A stretch of 64,000 nucleotides of DNA from Bacteroides zoogleoformans (GCF_002998435.1 NZ_CP027231.1:847001-911000), one strand, 5' to 3'; shown: positions 7,990-18,988, numbered from the stretch's first letter. The notes: a model not told the origin generated them from the letters alone. Made by a program: numbers and translations.

Positions 7990-9075
7990 TCATTTGATAA
8001 CACATGGCACATATTCCTTTTCATGTTTAAGTACAAAATAGACTCTGTTCACTAACCGTCTGGCAATTTTCACAATAGCCTTTTGCGGATTCATCCGTTT
8101 CCGGTATTCCGTATAAGCCATTGTCATGGCCGGGTCTTTCCGGATGGCAACCCATGCGGCTTCCACCAACAGACACCGGAGCATGAAATGCCGACGGGGT
8201 GTAATGTCACCCACATTATCATTATCACCACTGGAATGACACATGGGAACCAATCCAATGAAAGAGGCTAAATGGTCCGCATTGCTGAAACGGACAATAT
8301 CGTCAATCTCGACCATCAGGGTAGCGGCGGTTGTAACACCTATACCCGGAACGGATGTCAGCAGGCGTATCGGTTTGTCGAATGGTGCTTTCCGGGATAT
8401 TTCACGGATGGCACGTGTTTCCTGCAGCAGCATCTTCCTCAAGCGGATGAACTGCTCAAGGTGAAGCTCCAGTGTTTTCTTTCCATACTCCGTTGAGAGT
8501 TCAAGGCAGTGCAGCCAATTCAGAAAACGCTTCGACCAGCACCCGATTGAACTCCGGGTAAATTCTTCCGGTATTTCCACTCCATGGAAACGAAGCAATG
8601 ATTTGATACGGTTCTTGGCACGTGTGCTGTCTTTTACTATCAGGTTTCTCAGCCTTATCAAAGAGCGCATTTCCAGGATGTCAGTTCCCGGAACATATAT
8701 CCCTTCTAACGAACCTGAACGTAACTCACGGGCGAGCTTGTTGCAATCCACCGCATCGGTCTTACGTAATTTCTCCTTGCTCATCGTCGGAACATCCGCA
8801 GGATTGACCACTATATTGTTGATACCTAAATCCGTCAACTTCTCGTGTATCCAGAAGCCACAGAAACCGGCTTCATAAACTGAGAAGTAATTGGCACCCG
8901 GATAATTGCTTACCAAATATTTATGCAACGCTTCCGGCTCCGGATCTTGTCTGAATCTTCTCAGTACTGAATGTTTCGATAAGATTGCTACCGACCAACT
9001 CTTCAGGTGGACATCAATTCCTACGTAAATATTTTGTCCACTAAAATCTAATGTGTTACTTTGTACACGTTTCAT
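7990..9075 (-). CDS. IS110-family DEDD transposase (recombinase)
   Basis: This 361-residue protein has both halves of an IS110 recombinase. The N-terminal RuvC-like domain shows D21 in VGIDVHLKSW, the glutamate in VYEAGF, and the pair of aspartates in KTDAVDCNKLA. The C-terminal domain has the helix-hairpin-helix-like SVPGIGVTTA and the FIGLVPMCHSSGD segment with the conserved serine region near residue 281. The frame is intact and of full length, so the element may still move. Family members recombine DNA with the help of a structured non-coding RNA from the element's own flank. Upstream (9076-9217) there are only A/T-rich bases and no gene. Confidence 0.93.
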   Translation of the reverse strand: MKRVQSNTLDFSGQNIYVGIDVHLKSWSVAILSKHSVLRRFRQDPEPEALHKYLVSNYPGANYFSVYEAGFCGFWIHEKLTDLGINNIVVNPADVPTMSKEKLRKTDAVDCNKLARELRSGSLEGIYVPGTDILEMRSLIRLRNLIVKDSTRAKNRIKSLLRFHGVEIPEEFTRSSIGCWSKRFLNWLHCLELSTEYGKKTLELHLEQFIRLRKMLLQETRAIREISRKAPFDKPIRLLTSVPGIGVTTAATLMVEIDDIVRFSNADHLASFIGLVPMCHSSGDNDNVGDITPRRHFMLRCLLVEAAWVAIRKDPAMTMAYTEYRKRMNPQKAIVKIARRLVNRVYFVLKHEKEYVPCVIK

Positions 9076-9160
9076 AAGCTATATCGTTATGAGTTAATAT
9101 TGTTTTTTTCACTTACAAAGTTAACTATAATGGTATAGCTTTTTTAGGGCTATCTTCTGT
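7990..9160 (-). mobile_element. IS110-family insertion sequence, ends not resolved
   Basis: The element is defined by its transposase gene. IS110-family elements usually lack long terminal inverted repeats and target duplications, so borders cannot be read from one copy. The upstream non-coding part lies within 9076-9217 and the downstream part probably includes 7814-7989. Confidence 0.4.
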
Positions 9161-9217
9161 TATCCGTCACTTCCGATTTTAAACATAGGAACTTTTTAAG
9201 CGTTATTGTTTCTTCCG

Positions 9218-9760
9218 CTATTTCACCTCGCGGATATCATTATAAATGAAGTTGGAGGATCGTTTTTTGATAAACCACTTCCCGTTGATCTTCACGTATT
9301 CGTCGTTATAGCGTATGCCGCTGAATCTGCCTATATCCTTACCGTCTTGCTTGCCGATAAGCACCACTTGACAATAGTGGATGCCCCTGGCACTGTCGCC
9401 GTCAATCTCCACCGTGTGCTGTCCATTGATGTGATACACGGAGTGGAAATGGGCCAAAAAGCCGCTAAACGCATCTCCGATTTCTTTCTTCCCCCTGAAG
9501 CTCGAAATCACTTGTCCGCCCGTGAGGGAGGTGACTTCCGCGTCTTCGGTAAACAGTTCCAGCTGCTCGGTTACTTTCTTCTCGTCCGAAAGATTAGAAA
9601 AGACATCTACCAGCTCTTTAAGAGCCAAACGGTCTTTTATCTCCCGGATTTCTTTTGCTTGCGTTTCCATGGCATTTTGAATGTTACTGCTTTGTTGATG
9701 ATTGTTCTGGCAAGATGCAAGTCCCAGCAGGGCCGCAACTACGATGATTCTTGTTTTCAT
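9218..9760 (-). CDS. SnoaL/NTF2-like lipoprotein
   Basis: A 180-residue protein with a lipoprotein signal peptide (lipobox LASC, cysteine 17), then a short coiled linker and an NTF2-like fold of the SnoaL type, with the usual LFTEDAEV segment and the end GKWFIKKRSSNFIY. Such domains bind small molecules or act as isomerases or hydrolases; the reaction here is unknown. It follows the aldo/keto reductase gene by 23 bp and is probably co-transcribed, which suggests a shared substrate at the cell envelope. Confidence 0.8.
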   Translation of the reverse strand: MKTRIIVVAALLGLASCQNNHQQSSNIQNAMETQAKEIREIKDRLALKELVDVFSNLSDEKKVTEQLELFTEDAEVTSLTGGQVISSFRGKKEIGDAFSGFLAHFHSVYHINGQHTVEIDGDSARGIHYCQVVLIGKQDGKDIGRFSGIRYNDEYVKINGKWFIKKRSSNFIYNDIREVK

Positions 9761-9783
9761 ATCGATTGTTTTTTTTGATGAGT

Positions 9784-10992
<1,209 letters not shown>

Positions 10993-11025
10993 TTCTATTG
11001 TTTTTTAAGGTTGATTTTGATGATG

Positions 11026-11107
11026 CAAAGATAAAGGCAGTCCGCACCCCGATTGTGCCATTTTTCACCACAATATTTTCACGAAAGGCTGTTCTTTTGT
11101 AGCTTTG
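11026..11107. promoter_or_regulatory. Divergent promoters of the reductase operon and the AraC gene
   Basis: On the minus strand TATCTTTG (11026-11033) lies 34 bp before the reductase start. On the plus strand TAGCTTTG (11100-11107) lies 19 bp before the AraC gene start at 11126. The two boxes are about 70 bp apart, so one regulator site could serve both. Confidence 0.6.
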
Positions 11108-11125
11108 CCGAAAAAAGACAGGCAA

Positions 11126-11950
11126 ATGACAGAAAAAGAAGAAATTATCATACTTGATAGCTATGATGCGGATAAACTTCCACAGGAGTTTACCTCACAT
11201 TATTTTACGCATATTCTTTGCCATAACGGAACCGGACAACTCCGGATGAATGGCGCGACATATCCAATAAAGCCGGACGACATTGTCATCTTACTCCCAT
11301 TGGCAGAGGTGGAGGATTTACTCTTCAGTATTGATTTTCAAGCGGATTTTCTTTTTATGTCTTATGATATTGCCACGAAAAACAATCCCGATATATCATG
11401 GGGCATCAAGGGCTATCTGTTTTCAAAAGAAAATCCGGTGGTGTCACTCTCAAAGCCCGACAAACAGAAATGCCTATGGAACTTTCAGGTGTTAAAGTCC
11501 GTTTGCGATGACACAAAACACCGTTTCAGGAAAGAGATGCTTAACCGATACGTTCAGGTTTTCATTATGGACATGTGGAATATTTTTGCTCAGAAAATAG
11601 AGGAACGGTTGAGTTTTACCGGACAGAGGATTTCTCTCTTCGAGCGTTTCCTAAACCTTGCCGACACTCATTGCATGGAACACAGAGACCTTGGATTCTA
11701 TAGCGACAAACTCTGCATCACGACGAAATACCTTACGGAACTCTGTAAGAAAAACAGCGGAAAGACCGCCGGTGAGTGGATACAAAATTACACCACGCAA
11801 CGCATCATCATCTTGCTTCGGAACCCGAACCTGAGCTTTACAGAAATAGCCGACGCTCTACATTTTTCGAGCCAGTCGTTTTTCAGCAGGTATGTGCGCA
11901 GCGTATTGGGCGTTTCACCCAGCGAGTTCAGGCAGGAACTGGGGCAATAA
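11126..11950 (+). CDS. AraC-family transcriptional regulator
   Basis: A 274-residue regulator. The N-terminal half is a cupin-like sensor domain (SHYFTHILCHNGTGQLRMNG). The C-terminal 95 residues hold the two helix-turn-helix motifs of AraC proteins: the first around FYSDKLCITTKYLTELCKK and the second around FTEIADALHFSSQSFFSRY, ending GVSPSEFRQ. The start at ATG 11126 is preferred over the TTG seven codons upstream, since the promoter box overlaps that TTG. It is divergent from the reductase operon and is its likely regulator. Confidence 0.88.
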   Translation: MTEKEEIIILDSYDADKLPQEFTSHYFTHILCHNGTGQLRMNGATYPIKPDDIVILLPLAEVEDLLFSIDFQADFLFMSYDIATKNNPDISWGIKGYLFSKENPVVSLSKPDKQKCLWNFQVLKSVCDDTKHRFRKEMLNRYVQVFIMDMWNIFAQKIEERLSFTGQRISLFERFLNLADTHCMEHRDLGFYSDKLCITTKYLTELCKKNSGKTAGEWIQNYTTQRIIILLRNPNLSFTEIADALHFSSQSFFSRYVRSVLGVSPSEFRQELGQ

Positions 11951-11960
11951 CCACATTTCC

Positions 11961-12578
11961 TCACCCATGCCCCGACAGTGTGGGGAGGCAGATCTTGAAT
12001 TTCACCGCCAGTATGCGAACAATGAACACGGTGGTGCCCGCCATCACCTGGCAGGCGTAGGATTGCATTCCCAGCGAATCGCAAAGCCAATAGCACGAAC
12101 CGCCCACCACGCAGGCCATCGCATAAATCTCTTTCCGGAATATCAGCGGAATCTCATTGATGAAGACATCGCGTATCACACCTCCCGCCGCTCCGGTGAT
12201 GCTGCCCATGATAATGGCCACCCAGAACGGATAGCCTACGACCAGACTCTTGCCTACGCCCACCACGGTGAACAGGGCCAGCCCGATGCTGTCGAAGATG
12301 AAGAACGTATTGTTCAGATGGATAAGGTACTTACCGAAGAGAATGACCCACAACAACGCCAGACCGGTACAAATTAAATAAATGGGGTCGGTCATCCAGC
12401 CCGGAGTGACATCGAGCAGCAGGTCACGTATCGTACCGCCCCCAATGGCCGTCACAAAACCTACCACATAGGCGCCAAACCAATCGAACCGCTTGGCCGA
12501 AGCCAGCCGTATACCACTGATGGCAAAAGCGAATGTACCTATGAAATCGAGTATCTGAACAAATGTAGGCATTGTCAT
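11961..12578 (-). CDS. TRIC/UPF0126-type cation channel membrane protein
   Basis: A 205-residue integral membrane protein with about seven hydrophobic helices. It has the two inverted-repeat halves of the UPF0126 family, each with a glycine-rich, arginine-aspartate motif: GGGTIRDLLL near residue 46 and GAAGGVIRDVF near residue 130. Bacterial members form trimeric potassium-conducting channels in the inner membrane. It stands alone and converges on the AraC gene with an 11-bp gap. Confidence 0.88.
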   Translation of the reverse strand: MTMPTFVQILDFIGTFAFAISGIRLASAKRFDWFGAYVVGFVTAIGGGTIRDLLLDVTPGWMTDPIYLICTGLALLWVILFGKYLIHLNNTFFIFDSIGLALFTVVGVGKSLVVGYPFWVAIIMGSITGAAGGVIRDVFINEIPLIFRKEIYAMACVVGGSCYWLCDSLGMQSYACQVMAGTTVFIVRILAVKFKICLPTLSGHG

Positions 12579-12684
12579 ACTGTATTTGAGATTTAGAATT
12601 ATTAAAGAATGAATATTTAGAAACTATTTTCAAGAAGCACTCAAAATTATGGGCAAAGAAACAAATAAATTCCTTAAGAAAGCG

Positions 12685-12692
12685 TATTTTTG
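12685..12692 (+). promoter_or_regulatory. Candidate -7 box for the epimerase-like gene
   Basis: TATTTTTG fits TAnnTTTG and lies 29 bp upstream of the ATG at 12722. Confidence 0.5.
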
Positions 12693-12721
12693 TTCCATCA
12701 TTTTTTTCACCATAAATAACA

Positions 12722-13816
12722 ATGAAGATAACGATTGTATCGGGAGCACGTCCCAACTTCATGAAAATAGCTCCTATATGCCGTGCCATCGATGCGGCCA
12801 AAGAAGCCGGAAAAAACATCTATTACCGCATAGTCTACACCGGGTCGCAAGATGACGTCAGTCTGGACGCCTCGCTTTTCGCCGACCTTGCCATGAGGCA
12901 GCCGGATGCCTACCTGGGCGTCTCCGGACACGATCACTCCCAAGTGGCAGCCTCCATCATGTTGGCTTTTGAAAAGGAACTGGACAATCATCCCGCACAG
13001 ATAGTGCTGGTGGTAGACGACATGACCGCCACCATGAGCTGCTCCATCGTTGCCAAGAAACGCGGGCTGAAAGTGGCACACGTCATAGCCGGAACACGTT
13101 CTTTCGACATGAATATGCCCCGCGAAGTGAACCGCACCATCGTGGATGCCATCTCCGATTATCTCTTCACAGCAGGCATGGTGGCGAACCGCAACCTCAA
13201 CCAAGAGGGAATGATACCGGACTACATCCACTACGTGGGCAATATCCTGATTGACACCATCCGATTCAATCGCCACCGTCTGATACAGCCGGTCTGGTTC
13301 TCTACCCTCGGCCTGAAAAAAGGAGAGTACTTGTTGCTCACCCTCAACCGTCACGACCTACTGGCCAAGAAAGCCGTGCTGCAATCTTTGTTGCAGACGC
13401 TGCTTGAAAAAGCGAACGGCATGCCCATCGTGGCACCGCTGCATCCATACGTGCAAAATGCCGTGAAGTCATTGGAACTGAACACCCCCAACCTGCACAT
13501 ACTTCCTCCGCAGAGCTACCTGCACTTCGGCTTCCTTGTGAATCAGGCCAAAGGCATAGTCACCGATTCGGGCAATATAGCTGAAGAAGCCACTTTTCTC
13601 GACGTACCCTGCATCACCCTCAACACCTATGCCGAGCATCCCGAGACCTGGCGCATAGGGACGAACGAACTGGTAGGCGAAAACTCCTTCGCCCTTTCCG
13701 CCTCGCTCCATAAGCTGCTGCACGAAGGCTGGAAGCACACTACCCTGCCCGACCGATGGGACGGACGGACAGCGGAACGCATTGTACAGACTTTACTGAA
13801 CAAGGAGTCTGTTTAA
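12722..13816 (+). CDS. Divergent UDP-GlcNAc 2-epimerase (WecB-like) homologue
   Basis: A 364-residue protein with the two-domain glycosyltransferase-B fold of non-hydrolysing UDP-N-acetylglucosamine 2-epimerases. The opening SGARPNFMKIAPI, the RIVYTGSQ segment and the UDP-binding DSGNIAEEA (282-290) identify the family. However, the catalytic HVEAG glutamate is isoleucine in HVIAGTRS (residue 122), and the HRRE motif is NRHD (209-212), so the active-site histidine is asparagine. The aspartate in VVDDM (99-100) and the REVNR segment are kept. The protein may have a new reaction or only bind a nucleotide sugar. It is transcribed alone. Confidence 0.82.
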   Translation: MKITIVSGARPNFMKIAPICRAIDAAKEAGKNIYYRIVYTGSQDDVSLDASLFADLAMRQPDAYLGVSGHDHSQVAASIMLAFEKELDNHPAQIVLVVDDMTATMSCSIVAKKRGLKVAHVIAGTRSFDMNMPREVNRTIVDAISDYLFTAGMVANRNLNQEGMIPDYIHYVGNILIDTIRFNRHRLIQPVWFSTLGLKKGEYLLLTLNRHDLLAKKAVLQSLLQTLLEKANGMPIVAPLHPYVQNAVKSLELNTPNLHILPPQSYLHFGFLVNQAKGIVTDSGNIAEEATFLDVPCITLNTYAEHPETWRIGTNELVGENSFALSASLHKLLHEGWKHTTLPDRWDGRTAERIVQTLLNKESV

Positions 13817-13931
13817 GAAAACGGTTTTGATTTTCTTAAAATCAGGCAAAGCAAAGAAGCCATAAGGAAAAGATTATCATATCATTAGTGACTAATAACT
13901 TCTTTTTGCTTCTTGATTGGCAGTTATTTGC

Positions 13932-13939
13932 TAACTTTG
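13932..13939 (+). promoter_or_regulatory. Candidate promoter of the DUF5686-rarA operon
   Basis: TAACTTTG is a perfect -7 box 25 bp upstream of ATG 13964, with TTG-containing candidates for the -33 box at 13905-13914. Confidence 0.55.
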
Positions 13940-13963
13940 CAGCCTGATTATTGCGTAAGAAAA

Positions 13964-16549
13964 ATGAAACATATATATATTATTTCCGTCCTTTTTCTAT
14001 TGTCACTGCTTGCATCCGTACCTGCATCGGCACAGATAAAAGGCGTAGTTACAGACTCTCTCACCAACGAACCGCTGATGTATATCACTATACAATATGA
14101 GGGAAAAGGCGTGGGAGGCATCTCCAACGGCAATGGTGAATATCAGGTGGAAACCCACAGAGGATGGAATGAACTTACATTCTCCGCCGTGGGCTACATC
14201 ACCAAGAAGGTGAAGTTTGAACCGGGCACCAAAGTGCTGAACGTAAAGATGCTGCCGGACGACATCATGCTTTCCGAGGTAGTGGTGAAACCCCAAAAAG
14301 AAAAGTATTCGCGCAAGAACAATCCGGCCGTGGAGTTCATGAAAAAGGTCATCGGGAACAAAAAGGCGCTGAAACTGGAAGAAAACGACTATTACCAATA
14401 CCGGAAATATGAAAAGATGAAGATGTCCGTCAACGACATCACGCCGGAGAAAATGGAGAAAGGTATCTACAAGAAGTTCTCCTTCTTCAAGGATCAGGTG
14501 GAATTGTCGCCCAAGACCAACAAGATGATTCTCCCCATCTCCGTGAAGGAAACAGCCGGCAAGACCATTTACCGCAAAAACCCCAGAAGCGAAAAGACCA
14601 TCATCGAAGGTATGAACTCCACCGGCATCGAGGAATTCTTCAGTACCGGAGATATGCTGGGAACCATATTATCGGAAGTATTCTGCGACATCAACATTTA
14701 CGATGACGACATACGCCTGATGCGGAGACGCTTTGTCAGCCCCATCGGCAAAGGAGCCATCAGTTTCTACAAATACTACCTGATGGACACGCTGACGGTG
14801 GACAAGCAAGAGTGCGTGCACCTTACCTTTGTTCCGCAAAACCCACAGGATTTCGGATTTACAGGACACCTGTACGTAGTGAAAGACTCTACCTATGCCG
14901 TGAAGAAATGCACAATGAACCTGCCCAAGAAAACAGGGGTGAACTTTGTGGAGAACCTCGACATCGTTCAGATTTTCGAGCAACTGCCAGACAATAACTG
15001 GACGCTGACCGACGACGACATGACCGTGGAACTCAAGTTCGTGAAAGGCATACAAGGACTGGAGGTGCAACGCACCACCAAATACTCCGACTACTCATTC
15101 CAAGAGATAGAGCCCCGCCTCTTCCACCTGAAGGGAAGCGTCATCAAAGAGGCCAACATGCTGGCCAAAAGCGACGAATATTGGGCGAAAGTACGCCAAG
15201 TGCCGCTCACCAAGAAAGAGAGCACCATGGACGTATTCATGAACCGCATCGAACAGATACCGGGATTCAAGTACGTGATATTCGGAGCCAAAGCCTTGAT
15301 TGAGAACTTCGTGGAGACGGGCACCAAAGAGCATCCCAGCAAGTTCGACCTCGGCCCCATCAATACCATCGTCACAAGCAATTACGTGAACGGCACGCGT
15401 TTCCGCCTGAGTGGCATGACCACCGGGAAACTCCATCCCCACTGGATGTTCAGCGGATACGGAGCCTACGGCACGAAAGACAAGAAATGGTTTTATTCCG
15501 GTGAGGCGGCCTACTCTTTCAATAAGCGCGAACATGTGTTGTGGGAGTTCCCGAAACATCACATTGCATTCAAATATACCTACGACGTAATGTCGCCCAT
15601 GGATAAGTACCTTGCCACGGACAAAGACAACGTATTCGTGGGCTGGAAGTGGACAAAGGTGGACCAGATGTCGTACATGCGCGACGCCACCCTGAACTAC
15701 GAACTGGAGACCAACACCGGTTTCTCCGTACAAGCCATGGCACGCCACCGCAACGACCAGCCTGCCGGCATCCTGCAATACTGGAAGAACAATGGAGAGA
15801 CACCCGGCATAAGGGACACAAAGAATACGCTTGTGCACGACATCACCACAACCGAACTCGGCGTAACGCTGCGCTACGCTCCGGGAGAGACTTTCGTCAA
15901 CACCAAACAGCGCCGTGTGCCCATATCATTGGATGCGCCGATATTCAGCATCTCGCATACCGCAGGTTTCAAAGGCGTGCTTGGGGGGGAATATAATTTC
16001 AACCTGACAGAGGCCGGATTCCGCAAACGTTTCTGGCTCGGCGCATGGGGTAAAATAGACGTCACCGCCCGCGCCGGCGCACAGTGGAACACCGTCCCCT
16101 TCCCCTTGCTGAACCTGCCGATGGCCAACCTTTCGTACATCACCCAGCACAACGAGTCGTTCAACCTTATCAACAACATGGAATTCTTGAACGACCGTTA
16201 CGCTTCACTGGCCCTGACCTACGACATGAACGGAAAGCTGTTCAACCGCCTGCCGCTCATCAAGAAGCTGAAGTGGCGCGAAACGTTCCGTGTACGCGGT
16301 CTGTGGGGAACGTTGACAGACAAGAACAACCCGTACAAGAGCAATAACGCCGACTTGTTTCTCTTCCCCACGCGCAACGGCATACCCACCAGCCACGTCA
16401 TGGGCAAGACGCCTTACATAGAAGCCAGTGTGGGGGTGTACAACATCTTCAAACTATTGCATGTGGAATATGTACGCCGACTGACATATACCGACATGCC
16501 CGGCGTGAAGAAAGACGGGATACGGTTTATGATCATGATGATATTTTGA
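13964..16549 (+). CDS. DUF5686 outer-membrane protein with carboxypeptidase-regulatory-like domain
   Basis: An 861-residue protein starting at MKHIYIIS. A signal peptide ends at PASAQ, followed by an 80-residue CarboxypepD_reg-like beta-sandwich (IKGVVTDSLTNEPLMYITIQ) and a long DUF5686 region whose C-terminal half has alternating beta strands ending in an aromatic residue (GIRFMIMMIF), as in outer-membrane barrels. The upstream ATG at 13913 is rejected because it lies before the promoter box. The role of the family is not established; an outer-membrane assembly or transport role is inferred. It is followed after only 7 bp by rarA. Confidence 0.85.
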   Translation: MKHIYIISVLFLLSLLASVPASAQIKGVVTDSLTNEPLMYITIQYEGKGVGGISNGNGEYQVETHRGWNELTFSAVGYITKKVKFEPGTKVLNVKMLPDDIMLSEVVVKPQKEKYSRKNNPAVEFMKKVIGNKKALKLEENDYYQYRKYEKMKMSVNDITPEKMEKGIYKKFSFFKDQVELSPKTNKMILPISVKETAGKTIYRKNPRSEKTIIEGMNSTGIEEFFSTGDMLGTILSEVFCDINIYDDDIRLMRRRFVSPIGKGAISFYKYYLMDTLTVDKQECVHLTFVPQNPQDFGFTGHLYVVKDSTYAVKKCTMNLPKKTGVNFVENLDIVQIFEQLPDNNWTLTDDDMTVELKFVKGIQGLEVQRTTKYSDYSFQEIEPRLFHLKGSVIKEANMLAKSDEYWAKVRQVPLTKKESTMDVFMNRIEQIPGFKYVIFGAKALIENFVETGTKEHPSKFDLGPINTIVTSNYVNGTRFRLSGMTTGKLHPHWMFSGYGAYGTKDKKWFYSGEAAYSFNKREHVLWEFPKHHIAFKYTYDVMSPMDKYLATDKDNVFVGWKWTKVDQMSYMRDATLNYELETNTGFSVQAMARHRNDQPAGILQYWKNNGETPGIRDTKNTLVHDITTTELGVTLRYAPGETFVNTKQRRVPISLDAPIFSISHTAGFKGVLGGEYNFNLTEAGFRKRFWLGAWGKIDVTARAGAQWNTVPFPLLNLPMANLSYITQHNESFNLINNMEFLNDRYASLALTYDMNGKLFNRLPLIKKLKWRETFRVRGLWGTLTDKNNPYKSNNADLFLFPTRNGIPTSHVMGKTPYIEASVGVYNIFKLLHVEYVRRLTYTDMPGVKKDGIRFMIMMIF

Positions 16550-16556
16550 AACAACT

Positions 16557-17822
16557 ATGCAACCTTTAGCAGAAAGGCTACGCCCAAAATCATTGGATGA
16601 ATACATCGGCCAGAAACACTTGGTGGGGCCGGGTGCCGTGCTGCGCAAGATGATTGATGCAGGCCGCATCTCCTCGTTCATCCTGTGGGGCCCTCCGGGA
16701 GTGGGAAAGACCACGCTGGCGCAAATCATCGCCAACCAGCTGGAGACGCCTTTCTATACGCTCAGCGCCGTGACCAGCGGCGTGAAAGATGTGCGCGAAG
16801 TGATAGATCGTGCCAAGAACAACCGTTTTTTCTCGCAGGCAAGCCCCATTCTTTTCATCGACGAAATCCACCGTTTCAGCAAGTCGCAGCAAGACTCGCT
16901 TCTGGGTGCGGTGGAGCAAGGCACCGTGACGCTGATAGGTGCCACCACGGAGAACCCGTCGTTCGAAGTCATCCGCCCGCTATTGTCGCGCTGCCAACTC
17001 TACGTACTGAAATCGCTCGAGAAAGAAGACCTCAGGGAGCTGCTGCAACGAGCCATCACCACCGACATCCTGCTGAAGGAACGGAAGATAGAACTGCAAG
17101 AGACCACCGCCATGTTCCGCTTCAGCGGAGGAGACGCACGCAAACTGCTGAACATCCTCGAACTGGTAGTAGATGCCGAAGCAGAAGACCCGGTGGTCAT
17201 CACCGACCGGTTGGTGACCGAGCGCTTGCAGCAGAACCCCTTGGCCTACGACAAAGACGGCGAAATGCACTACGACATTATCTCCGCCTTCATTAAATCC
17301 ATCCGAGGCAGCGACCCCGACGGTGCCATCTACTGGCTGGCACGCATGGTGGAAGGCGGTGAAGACCCCGCCTTCATAGCCCGCCGCCTCGTCATCTCCG
17401 CCGCCGAAGACATAGGGTTGGCAAACCCCAATGCGTTGCTGCTTGCCAATGCTTGTTTCGACGCGGTGATGAAGCTGGGATGGCCCGAAGGACGCATCCC
17501 GCTGGCGGAGGCCACCATATATCTTGCCACCAGCCCCAAGAGCAACTCGGCTTATTTGGCCATCGACAATGCGCTGCAATTGGTACGCGAAACGGGCAAC
17601 CTGCCCGTTCCTCTGCACTTGCGTAACGCTCCCACCAAGCTGATGAAGCAACTGGGCTATGGCGACCATTACAAATATGCCCACGACTACCCCGGTAACT
17701 TCGTGAGGCAACAATTCCTGCCGGACGAGCTGAAAGACCGCCGCATCTGGCAACCGCAAGACAATGCCGCCGAACAGAAACACAAAGAACGGATGCAGCA
17801 GTTGTGGGGAAAAGAAAAGTAA
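16557..17822 (+). CDS. rarA: Replication-associated recombination protein RarA (MgsA)
   Basis: A 421-residue AAA+ ATPase of the clamp-loader-like RarA/MgsA/WRNIP1 group that acts at stalled replication forks. Walker A is GPPGVGKTT at 45-53 and Walker B is LFIDEIHRF with D102 and E103. Sensor 1 is in GATTENPSFEV, and the arginine finger follows in LLSRCQLY. The C-terminal part, with HYDIISAFIKSIRGSDPDGA and PEGRIPLAEATIYLA, forms the tetramerisation domain. The length is usual. It starts 7 bp after the DUF5686 gene and is likely read from the same promoter. Confidence 0.95.
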   Translation: MQPLAERLRPKSLDEYIGQKHLVGPGAVLRKMIDAGRISSFILWGPPGVGKTTLAQIIANQLETPFYTLSAVTSGVKDVREVIDRAKNNRFFSQASPILFIDEIHRFSKSQQDSLLGAVEQGTVTLIGATTENPSFEVIRPLLSRCQLYVLKSLEKEDLRELLQRAITTDILLKERKIELQETTAMFRFSGGDARKLLNILELVVDAEAEDPVVITDRLVTERLQQNPLAYDKDGEMHYDIISAFIKSIRGSDPDGAIYWLARMVEGGEDPAFIARRLVISAAEDIGLANPNALLLANACFDAVMKLGWPEGRIPLAEATIYLATSPKSNSAYLAIDNALQLVRETGNLPVPLHLRNAPTKLMKQLGYGDHYKYAHDYPGNFVRQQFLPDELKDRRIWQPQDNAAEQKHKERMQQLWGKEK

Positions 17823-17975
17823 ACGAGCTGCCGGAGCATAAAATGCAGGGACGGAGCAGATGCACAAACTACGGACATTCCACAGCGATGACGGCAAGAT
17901 TTTCCCTACTGAAATTCTACAGAATCCATAACACACTTTAAAAAGAAAATCAAATCAGTTTCTAAATCTTTTCTT

Positions 17976-17983
17976 TATTTTTG
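17976..17983 (+). promoter_or_regulatory. Candidate -7 box for the 2-hydroxyacid dehydrogenase gene
   Basis: TATTTTTG lies 26 bp upstream of ATG 18010. The 187-bp gap after rarA shows no clear terminator. Confidence 0.5.
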
Positions 17984-18009
17984 CACAAAATAAAAAGAAA
18001 GGAAAAACA

Positions 18010-18963
18010 ATGAAAATAGTAGTACTGGACGGCTATGCCGCCAATCCCGGAGATCTTTGTTGGGACGAATTGTACGCCTTGGGCGATTGCACCATCTACG
18101 ACCGCACCGCTCCCGCTGAAGTAGTGGGACGAGCTGCCGGCGCGGAAATTCTGTTGACAAATAAAACCGTACTCACAGCCAAGCACATGGCCGAACTGCC
18201 TGAACTGAAATATATCGGTGTACTTGCCACCGGATATAACATTGTGGATATCACCGCAGCCAAAGAACGCGGCATCATCGTCACCAACATCCCCGCCTAC
18301 AGCACCGACTCGGTGGCACAGATGGTGTTTGCCCACATCCTGAACATTGCCCAGCAGGTGCAGCATCACTCCGAAGAGGTGCGCAAAGGCCGCTGGACGC
18401 AGAGTAAAGACTTCTGTTTCTGGGACACACCACTCATCGAACTGCGCGGCAAAAAACTCGGCATCGTAGGCCTGGGACATACCGGCTACACCACAGCCCG
18501 CATCGCCATCGGGTTCGGCATGAAGGTATGCGCCTACACCTCCAAGACAAACTTCCAGCTCCCTCCCGAGATTTGTAAAATGGAACTACACGAACTTTTC
18601 CGCGAATGCGACATCATCAGCCTCCATTGCCCCCTCAACGACTCTACCCGCGAGATGGTCAATGCCGAACGGCTCCGCATGATGAAACCCACGGCCATCC
18701 TCATCAACACCGGACGGGGGCCGCTCATCAACGAGCAAGACCTGGCCGATGCCTTGAACAGTGACATCATCTATGCCGCCGGTGTGGACGTGCTGTCCGA
18801 GGAGCCGCCCCGTGCCGACAATCCACTGCTTACTGCCAAGAACTGCTACATCACTCCGCACATAGCATGGGCCAGCACCGCCGCACGCGAACGCCTCATG
18901 CAAATCATGCTGGAGAATATCAAGGCCTATCAAGAAGGAAAACCCGTGAACATAGTAAAATAA
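18010..18963 (+). CDS. D-2-hydroxyacid dehydrogenase (glycerate dehydrogenase-like)
   Basis: A 317-residue NAD-dependent dehydrogenase of the D-isomer family. The Rossmann motif is GIVGLGHTG near residues 158-166. The catalytic residues are the arginine in INTGRGPLI, the glutamate in GVDVLSEEPP and the histidine in ITPHIAWAS. The HIAWAS form is common in glycerate/hydroxypyruvate reductases, so glycerate dehydrogenase is the best guess; other 2-keto acids are possible. It may share a transcript with the following phosphatase gene (25-bp gap). Confidence 0.9.
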   Translation: MKIVVLDGYAANPGDLCWDELYALGDCTIYDRTAPAEVVGRAAGAEILLTNKTVLTAKHMAELPELKYIGVLATGYNIVDITAAKERGIIVTNIPAYSTDSVAQMVFAHILNIAQQVQHHSEEVRKGRWTQSKDFCFWDTPLIELRGKKLGIVGLGHTGYTTARIAIGFGMKVCAYTSKTNFQLPPEICKMELHELFRECDIISLHCPLNDSTREMVNAERLRMMKPTAILINTGRGPLINEQDLADALNSDIIYAAGVDVLSEEPPRADNPLLTAKNCYITPHIAWASTAARERLMQIMLENIKAYQEGKPVNIVK

Positions 18964-18988
18964 AACAAGTTTGCAACAAACATCCGAT

